Source of the DNA: Saccharopolyspora_D taberi
Lineage (GTDB): Bacteria > Actinomycetota > Actinomycetes > Mycobacteriales > Pseudonocardiaceae
Reading direction: 5' to 3'
NCBI RefSeq assembly: GCF_039534165.1
Contig: NZ_BAAAUX010000004.1
Span: forward strand, 9,581 to 73,580
Length of the DNA: 64,000 bases
Part shown: in pieces, positions 8,142 to 15,865 of the stretch
Layout of the letters: each line of letters starts with the position of its first letter
How positions within the stretch are numbered: the first letter of the stretch is position 1
The notes under the pieces: generated by a model
What the model was told of the DNA's origin: nothing
What the model saw: only the letters and a program-made list of their open reading frames with translations
Database searches by the model: none
Position numbers and translations under genes: made by a program

Positions 8142-8900
8142 TCAGTCCCGGCCGCGGCGGAACAGCCGCAGGATCGGGTCGTAGCGCCGGTCGGCGACGC
8201 GCTCCTTGAGCGGGATCAGCGCGTTGTCGGTGATGTGGATGTGCTCCGGGCAGACCTCGGTGCAGCACTTCGTGATGTTGCACAACCCCAGCCCGTGGTC
8301 ACCGCGGGCCTCGTCGGCGCGGTCGCCGCCGCGCTCCTCGTAGCTGTCCAGCGGGTGCATCTCCAGCTCCGCGACGCGCATCAGGAAGCGCGGCCCGGAG
8401 AACGACTGCTTGTTGTCGTCGTGGTCGCGGATGACGTGGCAGGTGTTCTGGCACAGGAAGCACTCGATGCACTTGCGGAACTCCTGCGACCGCTCCACGT
8501 CCACCTGCTGCATCCGGTAGTCGCCCGGCTCCAGGCCCTCCGGCGGCGAGAACGCGGGGACCTCGCGGGCCTTGACGTAGTTGTAGGACACGTCGCAGAC
8601 CAGGTCCTTGATCACCGGGAAGGTGCGCATCGGGGTGACCGTGATCGTCTCGTCCCGGTCGAAGGTCGACATCCTGGTCATGCACATCAGGCTGGGGCGG
8701 CCGTTGATCTCCGCCGAGCAGGAGCCGCACTTGCCCGCCTTGCAGTTCCAGCGCACCGCGAGGTCCGGGGCCTGCGTCGCCTGGATGCGGTGCACGATGT
8801 CGAGCACGACCTCGCCCTCGTTGACCTCGACGGTGAAATCGCCCAGGTCGCCTCCCTCCGCATCACCGCGCCACACCCGGAAGTGCGCCTGGTAGCCCAT
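8142..8900 (-). CDS. sdhB: Succinate dehydrogenase iron-sulfur subunit (Sdh1 type)
   Basis: The 252-residue subunit carries the three expected clusters. CKAGKCGSC with a later cysteine in PSLMC binds the [2Fe-2S] centre. CIECFLCQNTC and CNITKCCTEVCPE provide the ligands of the [4Fe-4S] and [3Fe-4S] centres. It passes electrons from the flavoprotein to the membrane quinone site. The gene is 9 bases behind sdhA and has its own GAGGAGAC ribosome binding site. Order and sequence match the mycobacterial Sdh1 operon (Rv0247c-Rv0250c) rather than the sdhCDAB type. Confidence 0.93.
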   Translation of the reverse strand: MGYQAHFRVWRGDAEGGDLGDFTVEVNEGEVVLDIVHRIQATQAPDLAVRWNCKAGKCGSCSAEINGRPSLMCMTRMSTFDRDETITVTPMRTFPVIKDLVCDVSYNYVKAREVPAFSPPEGLEPGDYRMQQVDVERSQEFRKCIECFLCQNTCHVIRDHDDNKQSFSGPRFLMRVAELEMHPLDSYEERGGDRADEARGDHGLGLCNITKCCTEVCPEHIHITDNALIPLKERVADRRYDPILRLFRRGRD

Positions 8901-8909
8901 GTCGTCTCC

Positions 8910-10811
8910 TCACGGAAGCTCGTCTTCGGTGTAGTACTTGCGCAGTTCTTCGGCGGCGAACAGGGAAAGCAGGTCCTCGCGCATCGGCGACTGGGGTTGT
9001 TCGGCGACGTCCACGCTGCCGTCGTAGACCGAGCAGGCGAGCAGCTTCCCGCGCCATGCCGGATCCATCGCCGGGTGGTCGTCGCGGGTGTGGCCGCCGC
9101 GGCTCTCGGTGCGCAGCAGCGCCGCCGCGGCCACGCACTCGCTGACCAGCAGCATGTTCCGCAGGTCAAGGGCCAGGTGCCAGCCCGGGTTGAACTGCCG
9201 GTTGCCCTCCACCGCCAGGTTCTTCGCCCGGCGCTTGAGCTCGTGGAGCTGGCCGAGCGCGGTCCGCATCTCCTCGCCGCTGCGGATGATGCCGACCAGG
9301 TCGTTCATCACCTGCTGGAGCTCGGCGTGCAGGGCGTAGGGGTTCTCCGACGCGCCGTCGCCCGGCTCGAACGGCGCCGCCACCCGCCGCATCGCGGCGT
9401 CCACATCGGACTCGTGCACCACCGGGCGGAACCCGGTCCGCGCCACGTACTCGACCGCGCCCGCACCGGCCCGGCGGCCGAACACCAGCAGGTCCGAGAG
9501 CGAGTTGCCGCCGAGCCGGTTGGAACCGTGCATCCCGCCCGCGACCTCGCCCGCGGCGAACAGCCCCGGCACCCGCGAAGCGGCGGTGTCCGGGTCGACC
9601 TCGACCCCGCCCATCACGTAGTGGCAGGTCGGCCCGACCTCCATCGGCTCGGCCGTGATGTCGACGTCGGCGAGCTCCTTGAACTGGTGGTGCATCGACG
9701 GCAGCCGCCGCACGATCTCCTCGGCGGGCAGCCGGCTGGACACGTCTAGGAAGACCCCGCCGTGCTCGGAGCCACGCCCTTCCTTGACCTCGCTGTTGAT
9801 GGCCCGCGCGACCTCGTCGCGGGGCAGCAGCTCGGGCGGCCTGCGGTTGTTGTCCGGGTCGTCGTACCAGCGGTCCGCCTCCTCCTCGGAGTCGGCGTAG
9901 TTGTCCTTGAACACCTCGGGGATGTAGTCGAACATGAACCGCCGGTTCTCGGAGTTGCGCAGCACCCCGCCGTCCCCGCGCACCGACTCGGTGACCAGGA
10001 TGCCCTTCACGCTCGGCGGCCAGACCATGCCGGTCGGGTGGAACTGGACGAACTCCATGTTGATCAGCGACGCCCCGGCGCGCAGCGCCAGCGCGTGCCC
10101 GTCGCCGGTGTACTCCCACGAGTTCGAGGTGACCTTGAAGGACTTGCCGATCCCGCCGGTGGCCAGCACGACCGCGGGCGCGTCGAACCGGACGAACCGG
10201 CCGGACTCCCGCCAGTAGCCGAACGCCCCGGCGATCCGGTCGGCAGTACCCTGCGGGCCACCCGCACCCGAGTCCTTGAGCAGTTCGGTGATCGTGCACT
10301 CCTGGAAGACCTTCAGCCTGGCCTCGTAGTCGCCGAACTCGGCCCGGTCCTCCTGCTGCAGGGACACGATCTTCTGCTGGAGCGTGCGGATCAGCTCCAG
10401 CCCGGTGCGGTCGCCGACGTGGGCCAGCCGCGGGTACTCGTGCCCGCCGAAGTTGCGCTGGCTGATCCGGCCGTCCTTGGTCCGGTCGAACAGGGCGCCG
10501 TAGGTCTCCAGCTCCCAGACCCGCTGCGGCGCCTCCTTGGCGTGCAGCTCGGCCATCCGCCAGTTGTTCAGGAACTTGCCGCCGCGCATCGTGTCGCGGA
10601 AATGGACCTGCCAGTTGTCGCGGGAGTTGACGTTGCCCATCGAGGCCGCGATGCCGCCCTCGGCCATCACGGTGTGGGCCTTGCCGAACAGCGACTTGCA
10701 GATCACCGCCGTCTTCAGCCCCTGGGCACGCGTCTCGATCGCCGCGCGCAGTCCGGCACCACCTGCTCCGATCACGACGACGTCGTAGTCGTGCCGTTCG
10801 ATCTCTACCAT
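8910..10811 (-). CDS. sdhA: Succinate dehydrogenase flavoprotein subunit (Sdh1 type)
   Basis: The product has 633 residues. The FAD-binding motif is VVVIGAGGAGLRAAIE near the N-terminus, and the covalent-flavin histidine lies in FGKAHTVMAEGG. Substrate-site elements include HPTG in EFVQFHPTGMVWP, HYVMGG, and the arginine-containing NRLGGNSLSDLLVFG. It oxidises succinate to fumarate on the cytoplasmic face. I chose ATG 10811; a longer in-frame extension overlaps the anchor gene and has no domain content. It lies 20 bases downstream of the anchor gene in one operon. Confidence 0.93.
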   Translation of the reverse strand: MVEIERHDYDVVVIGAGGAGLRAAIETRAQGLKTAVICKSLFGKAHTVMAEGGIAASMGNVNSRDNWQVHFRDTMRGGKFLNNWRMAELHAKEAPQRVWELETYGALFDRTKDGRISQRNFGGHEYPRLAHVGDRTGLELIRTLQQKIVSLQQEDRAEFGDYEARLKVFQECTITELLKDSGAGGPQGTADRIAGAFGYWRESGRFVRFDAPAVVLATGGIGKSFKVTSNSWEYTGDGHALALRAGASLINMEFVQFHPTGMVWPPSVKGILVTESVRGDGGVLRNSENRRFMFDYIPEVFKDNYADSEEEADRWYDDPDNNRRPPELLPRDEVARAINSEVKEGRGSEHGGVFLDVSSRLPAEEIVRRLPSMHHQFKELADVDITAEPMEVGPTCHYVMGGVEVDPDTAASRVPGLFAAGEVAGGMHGSNRLGGNSLSDLLVFGRRAGAGAVEYVARTGFRPVVHESDVDAAMRRVAAPFEPGDGASENPYALHAELQQVMNDLVGIIRSGEEMRTALGQLHELKRRAKNLAVEGNRQFNPGWHLALDLRNMLLVSECVAAAALLRTESRGGHTRDDHPAMDPAWRGKLLACSVYDGSVDVAEQPQSPMREDLLSLFAAEELRKYYTEDELP

Positions 10812-10831
10812 CCGCGTGCTGCTCGCAATCT

Positions 10832-11635
10832 TCAGTTGATCAGTCTCGGGTCGGAGAACACGCCGGCGGCCACCAGCATCACGTAGACGTCGACGGCGGC
10901 CACCGAGATCAGGGAGGACCAGGCCAGCAGCATGTGCTTGCCGTTGAGCCAGGTCGCCTTGGACCACAGCCAGTACCGCACCGGGTGCTTGGAGAAGTGC
11001 CGGAGCTTGCCGCCGACGAGGTGCCTGCACGAGTGGCAGGACAGCGTGTACGCCCACAGCAGCACCACGTTGACCACCATCAGCACGGTGCCGAGCCCGA
11101 TGCCGAAACCGCCGTCGGCGCCGCGGAAGGCGATCACCGTGTCGTAGGTGAGGATCGCCGCGACCAGCAGCGCGGCGTAGAAGAAGTACCGGTGCACGTT
11201 CTGCAGCACCAGCGGGAAGCGGCGCTCACCGCTGTAGCGGGCGTGCGGTTCGGCGACCGCGCAGGCAGGCGGCGAAACCCAGAACGCCCGATAGTACGCC
11301 TTGCGGTAGTAGTAGCAGGTCAGCCGGAACCCGAGCACGAACGGCAGCACGAACAGCGGCGGCGGGACGAGCGGGCCGAGGTCGGGCAGCGGCTGGCCCC
11401 AGTGGCTGGAGCCGGGCACGCAGGCCGCGCCCAGGCAGGGCGAGTAGAAGGGCGCCAGGTAGTGGTACTCCGGCACCCAGTACCACTCGTTCATGAACGC
11501 CCGGATGCTGCCGTAGACCACGAACGCGAACAGCGCCAGGAACGTGACCAGCGGTGGCAGCCACCACCGGTCGGTCCGCAGCGTGCGCACGGACAGCCGT
11601 GCCCTGCCGGTGGTGGGAGGAGCGGACATCTGCAC
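10832..11635 (-). CDS. sdhC: Succinate dehydrogenase membrane anchor (Sdh1 SdhC-like)
   Basis: The 267-residue protein has about five membrane segments: LVTFLALFAFVVYG, PLFVLPFVLGF, YFFYAALLVAAIL, TVLMVVNVVLLWAY and SSLISVAAVDVYVML. It matches the single large anchor of mycobacterial Sdh1. CHSCRH (Cys200, His201, Cys203, His205) and Cys67/Cys72 are candidates for metal or cluster binding; a membrane-embedded Rieske-type cluster has been described for mycobacterial Sdh1. Which residues bind it here is inference. The GTG at 11635 and the ATG two codons later are both possible starts. Confidence 0.8.
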   Translation of the reverse strand: MQMSAPPTTGRARLSVRTLRTDRWWLPPLVTFLALFAFVVYGSIRAFMNEWYWVPEYHYLAPFYSPCLGAACVPGSSHWGQPLPDLGPLVPPPLFVLPFVLGFRLTCYYYRKAYYRAFWVSPPACAVAEPHARYSGERRFPLVLQNVHRYFFYAALLVAAILTYDTVIAFRGADGGFGIGLGTVLMVVNVVLLWAYTLSCHSCRHLVGGKLRHFSKHPVRYWLWSKATWLNGKHMLLAWSSLISVAAVDVYVMLVAAGVFSDPRLIN

Positions 11636-11685
11636 GGGACCTCGCCGTCTCTACTAGTCCGTCGTTGGTTTGCCGCCCCCGGTGG

Positions 11686-11976
11686 TCACTGGGCCTGGCG
11701 GCCGCCGAGCCCCTCTTCGTCGGCATCGCGCCACAGGGCCGGGTCGTACGGGGTGTCCGGGACGAGCACCGTCTCGCCGGACGCCTGCTCACCGCTGATC
11801 CTGGGCGCGGGCAGGGAGGTGAGCTCGGCGACGTCGATGTCGAGCCGTTCGACGTCGTTGGTGATCCGCCGGACGGCCGCCACGTCGCCGTAGCGGGAGC
11901 GCAGCGCGCCGACACTGCTGCGGAGCTGTCCGAGGGCGCGCTGGAATTCGGCCAGTTCAGTCGTCGTCGAGGACAT
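11686..11976 (-). CDS. Small conserved protein of the Sdh1 operon (Rv0250c-like)
   Basis: This 96-residue protein has an N-terminal coiled-coil-like helix (LAEFQRALGQLRSSVGALRS), then RLDIDVAEL and an acidic tail ending ALWRDADEEGLGGRQAQ. It has no membrane segment. The gene leads the Sdh1 operon, exactly where mycobacteria place the 97-residue Rv0250c. It may be an accessory or assembly factor of the complex, but no function is established. ATG 11976 with GAGAGGTG before it was chosen over upstream in-frame codons. Confidence 0.7.
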   Translation of the reverse strand: MSSTTTELAEFQRALGQLRSSVGALRSRYGDVAAVRRITNDVERLDIDVAELTSLPAPRISGEQASGETVLVPDTPYDPALWRDADEEGLGGRQAQ

Positions 11977-12108
11977 GCCGAACACCTCTCGTCTCGCAGT
12001 GGTGGGAGCTGCCGGTCCTTGACTCTGCCCCCAGACCCGCGACTGTGACAAGAGACACACCAAAGATCGTTTGCCAATTCCCCCTACCGGAGTTCCGCAC
12101 AAGCCGAA

Positions 12109-12138
12109 GTGCCGGATGTCGAGATCGACATCCGGCAC
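12109..12138 (-). terminator. Terminator hairpin after the 59-residue membrane protein gene
   Basis: GTGCCGGATGTCGA (12109-12122) and TCGACATCCGGCAC (12125-12138) form a perfect 14-base stem, 24 bases past the stop at 12163. Confidence 0.7.
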
Positions 12139-12162
12139 CAAGGGGGCTCCGCGCGGCGTGCG

Positions 12163-12342
12163 TCAGGAGTTGTCGGACAGCTCCTCTGGCTCGTCCTCCT
12201 CGTCGCGGCCACGGCGGCGGTCGCGGTAGATGATCACGCCGATGACCGCCGCGACGACGAACGTCGGCACGAAGAACGGCACCGCCGTGATGATCGGGTG
12301 GCTGGCCAGGACCAGTTCCCCGGCCAGGGCGGACACCTCCAT
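12163..12342 (-). CDS. Small single-span membrane protein
   Basis: The product has 59 residues. A hydrophobic helix (AVPFFVPTFVVAAVIGVIIY) is followed by an arginine cluster RDRRRGRDEEDE, giving a cytoplasmic charged tail. Its ATG overlaps the TGA stop of the 601-residue membrane protein (TGATG), so the two are translationally coupled. It is probably a small subunit or partner of that protein. I do not recognise the family. Confidence 0.65.
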   Translation of the reverse strand: MEVSALAGELVLASHPIITAVPFFVPTFVVAAVIGVIIYRDRRRGRDEEDEPEELSDNS

Positions 12343-14147
12343 CACGCGCTCGCCGGGCGCTGCACGAGCCCGGTGGCGCCGTGTCCCGCCCGGCGGGGCG
12401 GCTGCTCGCCGGAGACCAGCCGGTTCACCCGCTGCGCGCCCCAGCCCAGGCCGACCAGCAGCGACACCGAGCAGGCCAGCACGACCAGCGAGGCGCTGAC
12501 CCACAGCCACGGCGGGACGTCCTGCTTGGTCTCGCGCTGGAGCACCTGCCACTCCGGCTGGCCCTCGCGGGTGAACTGCTCGGCCGGGGCCAGCTCCGGG
12601 AGCCCGAGCGCGGCGTCGGCGGGCATGTAGATCGGGACCGCGAGCATCGCCCGGCCGTCGTGCAGCCGGATCAGCGTCTTCCAGTTGCCGTGCAGGGGCA
12701 TCGGCTCGGTCGTCCAGTAGCTGCCGTCGGGCTGCTTGCGCAGGTGGTCGACGTGCAGGCCGCCGCCCTGCCAGCCGGTCACCGCCACCCAGGCCGGATC
12801 CGCAGCGATCTCCGGCGGGTCGAACCGGACCACCGCCTGCGCGGTGCCGTCCCTGACGTCCTCCAGCGCCACGGTCGCCCGGACCCCGGCGGGCGCGGTG
12901 CCGACGAGGCCGTTGGTCACGCCCAGCGCGACCAGCACGAGCGCGCCGGTGAACAGCGCCTTCCGCGCCCGCGGCAGCTCACCGCGCAGGGCGAGCACGA
13001 GCAGCGCGCCGAGCACGCCGCCGCCGACGCCACCGGCCACGCCCATCAGCACGCCCTCGGCGACGACGTCCGGCGTCCAGGGCAGCTTGAAGGCGACCTG
13101 GGTCCACGCGTACTCGCCAGCGAACCCGGCGGTCCCGATGAGCACACCGGACACCGCGCCCATCGCCAGCGGGCGGCGGACCAGGAACAGCGCGGCCAGC
13201 TCGACGCACAGCGCCTCGACCACGTAGAGCGGGATCGCCGCGTTCAGCTCGCCGATGATCGGACCGACGAACAGCGACACCCCGCCGCGCAACAGCACGT
13301 AGAAGCCGACCGCCACCAGCGCCCCGCCGCGTCCCATCCACAGCCGGGCCGCGACCAGCGCGGCACCGGCGGCGACCGCGACCAGCAGTGCCTGGTGCAC
13401 CTGCCGGAACTGGGTCACCCCGAAGTCCCACTCCGCCTGGAAAACCGAGAGCCCGACGAGCAGCCCGCCCATCATCAGCCCGCGCCGGAAGTAACCGCTC
13501 GCCCCGGAGGTGCGGTTCGCCGGCTTCGCCTCGCGCTCCATCAGAGCCAGCGCGACCAGCGACAGGCCCGCGCCGCCGATCAGCATCAGGTGGGTCGGCC
13601 CCCACAGCGTCACGTCCTGGCCGAAGATGCGGTGCCAGGCGTCGTCGAGCGGGAAGCCCAACAGCGCGTAGAAACCCGCCGCCGCCAACAGGATTCCACT
13701 GGTCGGCGCGTACCAGTCGCGGGTGATGCGCACCGATCCGGGCAGCCGCTCGGTGGGCAGCACCATCGCCAGCGTCCCGGCCGCGAACAGGCCGAAGAGC
13801 CCGAACAGGATCGGGTAGTGCGCGATGTTGGCCAGCGGTCCCTCGTCGCGGCCGTCGGTGATGTGCAGGGAGATGTCCCAGTACATCCCGAGCAGCGCGA
13901 GCACCAGCGAGCCGAAGGACAGCGCCATCGGCAGCGCGGCCCAGCCGGGCAGTCCGCCCATGATTCCGCGCCGCTCGGCGAAGCCCGCGAGCCGGGACAG
14001 CAGCCGGATGCGCCCGGTCCGATGTCCGTATCCGAGCACCAGCAGCAACGCGGTGAGCAGCGTCGCGCCACCGGTCGCGATGAGGATCTGGTCGACCGCC
14101 GCGCCTCCGGCGGGACGGACGTCAGGGCCCTGCGTCAGCCAGGTCAT
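12342..14147 (-). CDS. Large polytopic membrane protein of unknown function
   Basis: The 601-residue product has roughly 13 hydrophobic segments in the first 420 residues and a periplasm-like C-terminal domain of about 130 residues (around VEDVRDGTAQAVVRFDPPEI and TEPMPLHGNWKTLIRLHDGR) before a last membrane helix. The second half of that domain looks beta-rich. The gene is coupled to a 59-residue membrane protein and faces a cupredoxin-like lipoprotein across a palindrome. This context suggests an envelope redox or metal-related assembly, but there is no direct proof. The family is unknown to me. Confidence 0.65.
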   Translation of the reverse strand: MTWLTQGPDVRPAGGAAVDQILIATGGATLLTALLLVLGYGHRTGRIRLLSRLAGFAERRGIMGGLPGWAALPMALSFGSLVLALLGMYWDISLHITDGRDEGPLANIAHYPILFGLFGLFAAGTLAMVLPTERLPGSVRITRDWYAPTSGILLAAAGFYALLGFPLDDAWHRIFGQDVTLWGPTHLMLIGGAGLSLVALALMEREAKPANRTSGASGYFRRGLMMGGLLVGLSVFQAEWDFGVTQFRQVHQALLVAVAAGAALVAARLWMGRGGALVAVGFYVLLRGGVSLFVGPIIGELNAAIPLYVVEALCVELAALFLVRRPLAMGAVSGVLIGTAGFAGEYAWTQVAFKLPWTPDVVAEGVLMGVAGGVGGGVLGALLVLALRGELPRARKALFTGALVLVALGVTNGLVGTAPAGVRATVALEDVRDGTAQAVVRFDPPEIAADPAWVAVTGWQGGGLHVDHLRKQPDGSYWTTEPMPLHGNWKTLIRLHDGRAMLAVPIYMPADAALGLPELAPAEQFTREGQPEWQVLQRETKQDVPPWLWVSASLVVLACSVSLLVGLGWGAQRVNRLVSGEQPPRRAGHGATGLVQRPASA

Positions 14148-14176
14148 AGCGGATATGGAACACCAGGAGCCTAGAC

Positions 14177-14202
14177 AATGTCACCCCCTAATGTGACATT
14201 AG
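14177..14202. promoter_or_regulatory. Palindromic operator between two divergent membrane operons
   Basis: CTAATGT-G-ACATTAG (14188-14202) is a perfect palindrome. It overlaps a second inverted repeat, AATGTCAC (14177-14184) with GTGACATT (14193-14200). A further TTGTCA follows at 14206. It is the only regulatory structure between the divergent genes at 14147 and 14240, so both arms may respond to one regulator. Confidence 0.55.
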
Positions 14203-14239
14203 CTGTTGTCAATTTTGTAACTCGCCGGAGAGGCCGATC

Positions 14240-14590
14240 ATGATCCGCGCACGGGCGTTCGTCCCCGCCATCGCCGCTGCCCTGCTGTTCTCCGGCTGCG
14301 CAGCGGCCGAGACCCCGGCCCCGGCCGGGCCGGTCGCGGTGGACGTCGAGGTGTCCAACGGGCAGGTGCACGCCCCGTCCGACCGCGTCGAGGTGGCGCG
14401 CGGGCAGCAGGTGCGGCTGACCGTCCGCAGCGACCGCCCGGACGAGCTGCACGTCCACGGCTACGACCGGTCGGCGCGGCTGGAACCGGGAAGGCAGGCG
14501 ACCATCGAGTTCGGCGCCGACATCCCGGGGGTCTTCGAGGTCGAGCTGCACGAGTCCGGTCTCGCGCTGCCCAGCCTGGAAGTCCGGTGA
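14240..14590 (+). CDS. Cupredoxin-like lipoprotein
   Basis: This 116-residue protein has a lipoprotein signal with lipobox FSGC. The mature part is a single beta-sandwich domain with VEVSNGQVHAP, LTVRSDRPDELHVHGYD and GVFEVELHESG, the pattern of cupredoxin-like domains. His residues in LHVHGYD and LHESG could bind a metal, but the usual copper cysteine is missing. Its stop overlaps the GTG of the next gene (GTGA), so the two are coupled. It should be anchored outside the membrane. Confidence 0.7.
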   Translation: MIRARAFVPAIAAALLFSGCAAAETPAPAGPVAVDVEVSNGQVHAPSDRVEVARGQQVRLTVRSDRPDELHVHGYDRSARLEPGRQATIEFGADIPGVFEVELHESGLALPSLEVR

Positions 14591-15834
14591 GCGTCGACGT
14601 CCTCGCGCACGGCCTGGGCGGCCGGACCGACCTGCCGCTCAACGGCGCGGCAGCGATCATCGGCGGCGGGATCGCGGTGGCGGTGTCGTTCGCCGCGGTC
14701 GCCAAGCTGTGGTCCAAGCCGTGGCTGGACCCCGACGCGGGCCGCCCGCTGCCCGCCTTCGCCGATTCGGCGGCACTGCGCGCGGTGCTGCGTTGGGCGG
14801 TGCTGCTGGCGTCGGTTTTCGTTGTGGCGGTGGCGTTTCTCGGTCCGGCGGACACGAACCTGAACCTCGCGCCCTGGGTGCTGTTCGTGACGTTCTGGGT
14901 CGGCCTGGTTCCGGCCAGCGCCCTGTTCGGTCCGGTGTGGAGGGTGGTCAATCCACTTCGGACGGTGCAGCGATGGCTCCCGACCCGGTCGCGCTCGCTG
15001 CCCGCCCGGCTCGGCTACTGGCCCGCCGCGGCCTGGCTGCTGGCGTTCGTCTGGCTGGAACTGGTCGCGCCGAACCGCTCCGACCCGAGGCTGGTCGGGA
15101 CGGTGATCGTCGGCTACGCGGTGGTGAACCTGGCCGCCGCGGCGCGCTACGGACCGGCGTGGTTCGAGCGCGGCGACGGCTTCGAGGTGTACTCGACGCT
15201 GATCGCGCGGCTGTGCCCGGTCGGCCGCCGCGGCGACGGGAAGCTGATCCTGCGCAACCCGCTCGCCGGACTCGTGCAGGAGCGCACCGAACCGGGGCTG
15301 GCCGGGGTGGCGTGCGTGCTCATCGGGGCGACCGCCTTCGACGGCCTGACCCGCACGACGTACTGGCAGGCAGTGCCCGGCTCCGGCGATATCCGGGTCG
15401 CCACCCTCGGGCTGGCCGCGTCGATCGCGGCGGTGTCGGCGCTCTACGCGGGCGCGATGCGCGCGGCGTCCCGGGAGGTGTCCGGCCTGCCCGGCCTGTT
15501 CGCGCCGACCCTGCTGCCCATCGCCCTGGGCTACGCGGTCGCGCACTACTTCTCGTTCTTCCTGCTGGAAGGCCAGATGCCGGTCCTGCTCGCCGCGGAC
15601 CCCTTCGGCGCCGGAACCGCTCCGCGCGTGGACTACCGGCTCGTCTCCCCCGAACTGGTCGCGATGGTCCAGATCAACGCCATCGTGCTAGGCCACATCG
15701 CCGGCACCGCCGCCGCGCACGACCAGGCCCTGCGGCTGTTTCCGCCCCGGCGGGCCCGGCGGGGCCAGCTGCCCGTCGTGGCCGCGATGGTGCTGCTGAC
15801 CTGCACCGGGCTGCTGCTCCTGCTCTCGGGGTGA
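14587..15834 (+). CDS. Polytopic membrane protein, resembling proteins annotated as fenitrothion hydrolase
   Basis: The product has 415 residues and about ten membrane segments. The N-terminal DVLAHGLGGRTDLPL followed by a first helix is typical of a family of actinobacterial membrane proteins often labelled fenitrothion hydrolase; that label is weakly supported and the true role is unknown. Conserved-looking polar sites in the membrane include ALGYAVAHYFSFFLLEGQ and INAIVLGHIAGTAAAHDQAL with several histidines, which may bind metal or heme. It starts at GTG 14587, overlapping the lipoprotein stop, so the two probably form a unit. Confidence 0.65.
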   Translation: MSVDVLAHGLGGRTDLPLNGAAAIIGGGIAVAVSFAAVAKLWSKPWLDPDAGRPLPAFADSAALRAVLRWAVLLASVFVVAVAFLGPADTNLNLAPWVLFVTFWVGLVPASALFGPVWRVVNPLRTVQRWLPTRSRSLPARLGYWPAAAWLLAFVWLELVAPNRSDPRLVGTVIVGYAVVNLAAAARYGPAWFERGDGFEVYSTLIARLCPVGRRGDGKLILRNPLAGLVQERTEPGLAGVACVLIGATAFDGLTRTTYWQAVPGSGDIRVATLGLAASIAAVSALYAGAMRAASREVSGLPGLFAPTLLPIALGYAVAHYFSFFLLEGQMPVLLAADPFGAGTAPRVDYRLVSPELVAMVQINAIVLGHIAGTAAAHDQALRLFPPRRARRGQLPVVAAMVLLTCTGLLLLLSG

Positions 15835-15865
15835 GGTTCAGGGAGCTTTCGGGGTGAGGTTCAGG
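15826..15865. repeat. Direct repeat at the junction of two convergent genes
   Basis: A 17-base sequence, TCGGGGTGAGGTTCAGG, occurs at 15826-15842 and again at 15849-15865 with a 23-base period. The first copy contains the stop of the membrane protein gene and the second the stop of the helicase gene on the other strand. Confidence 0.7.
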
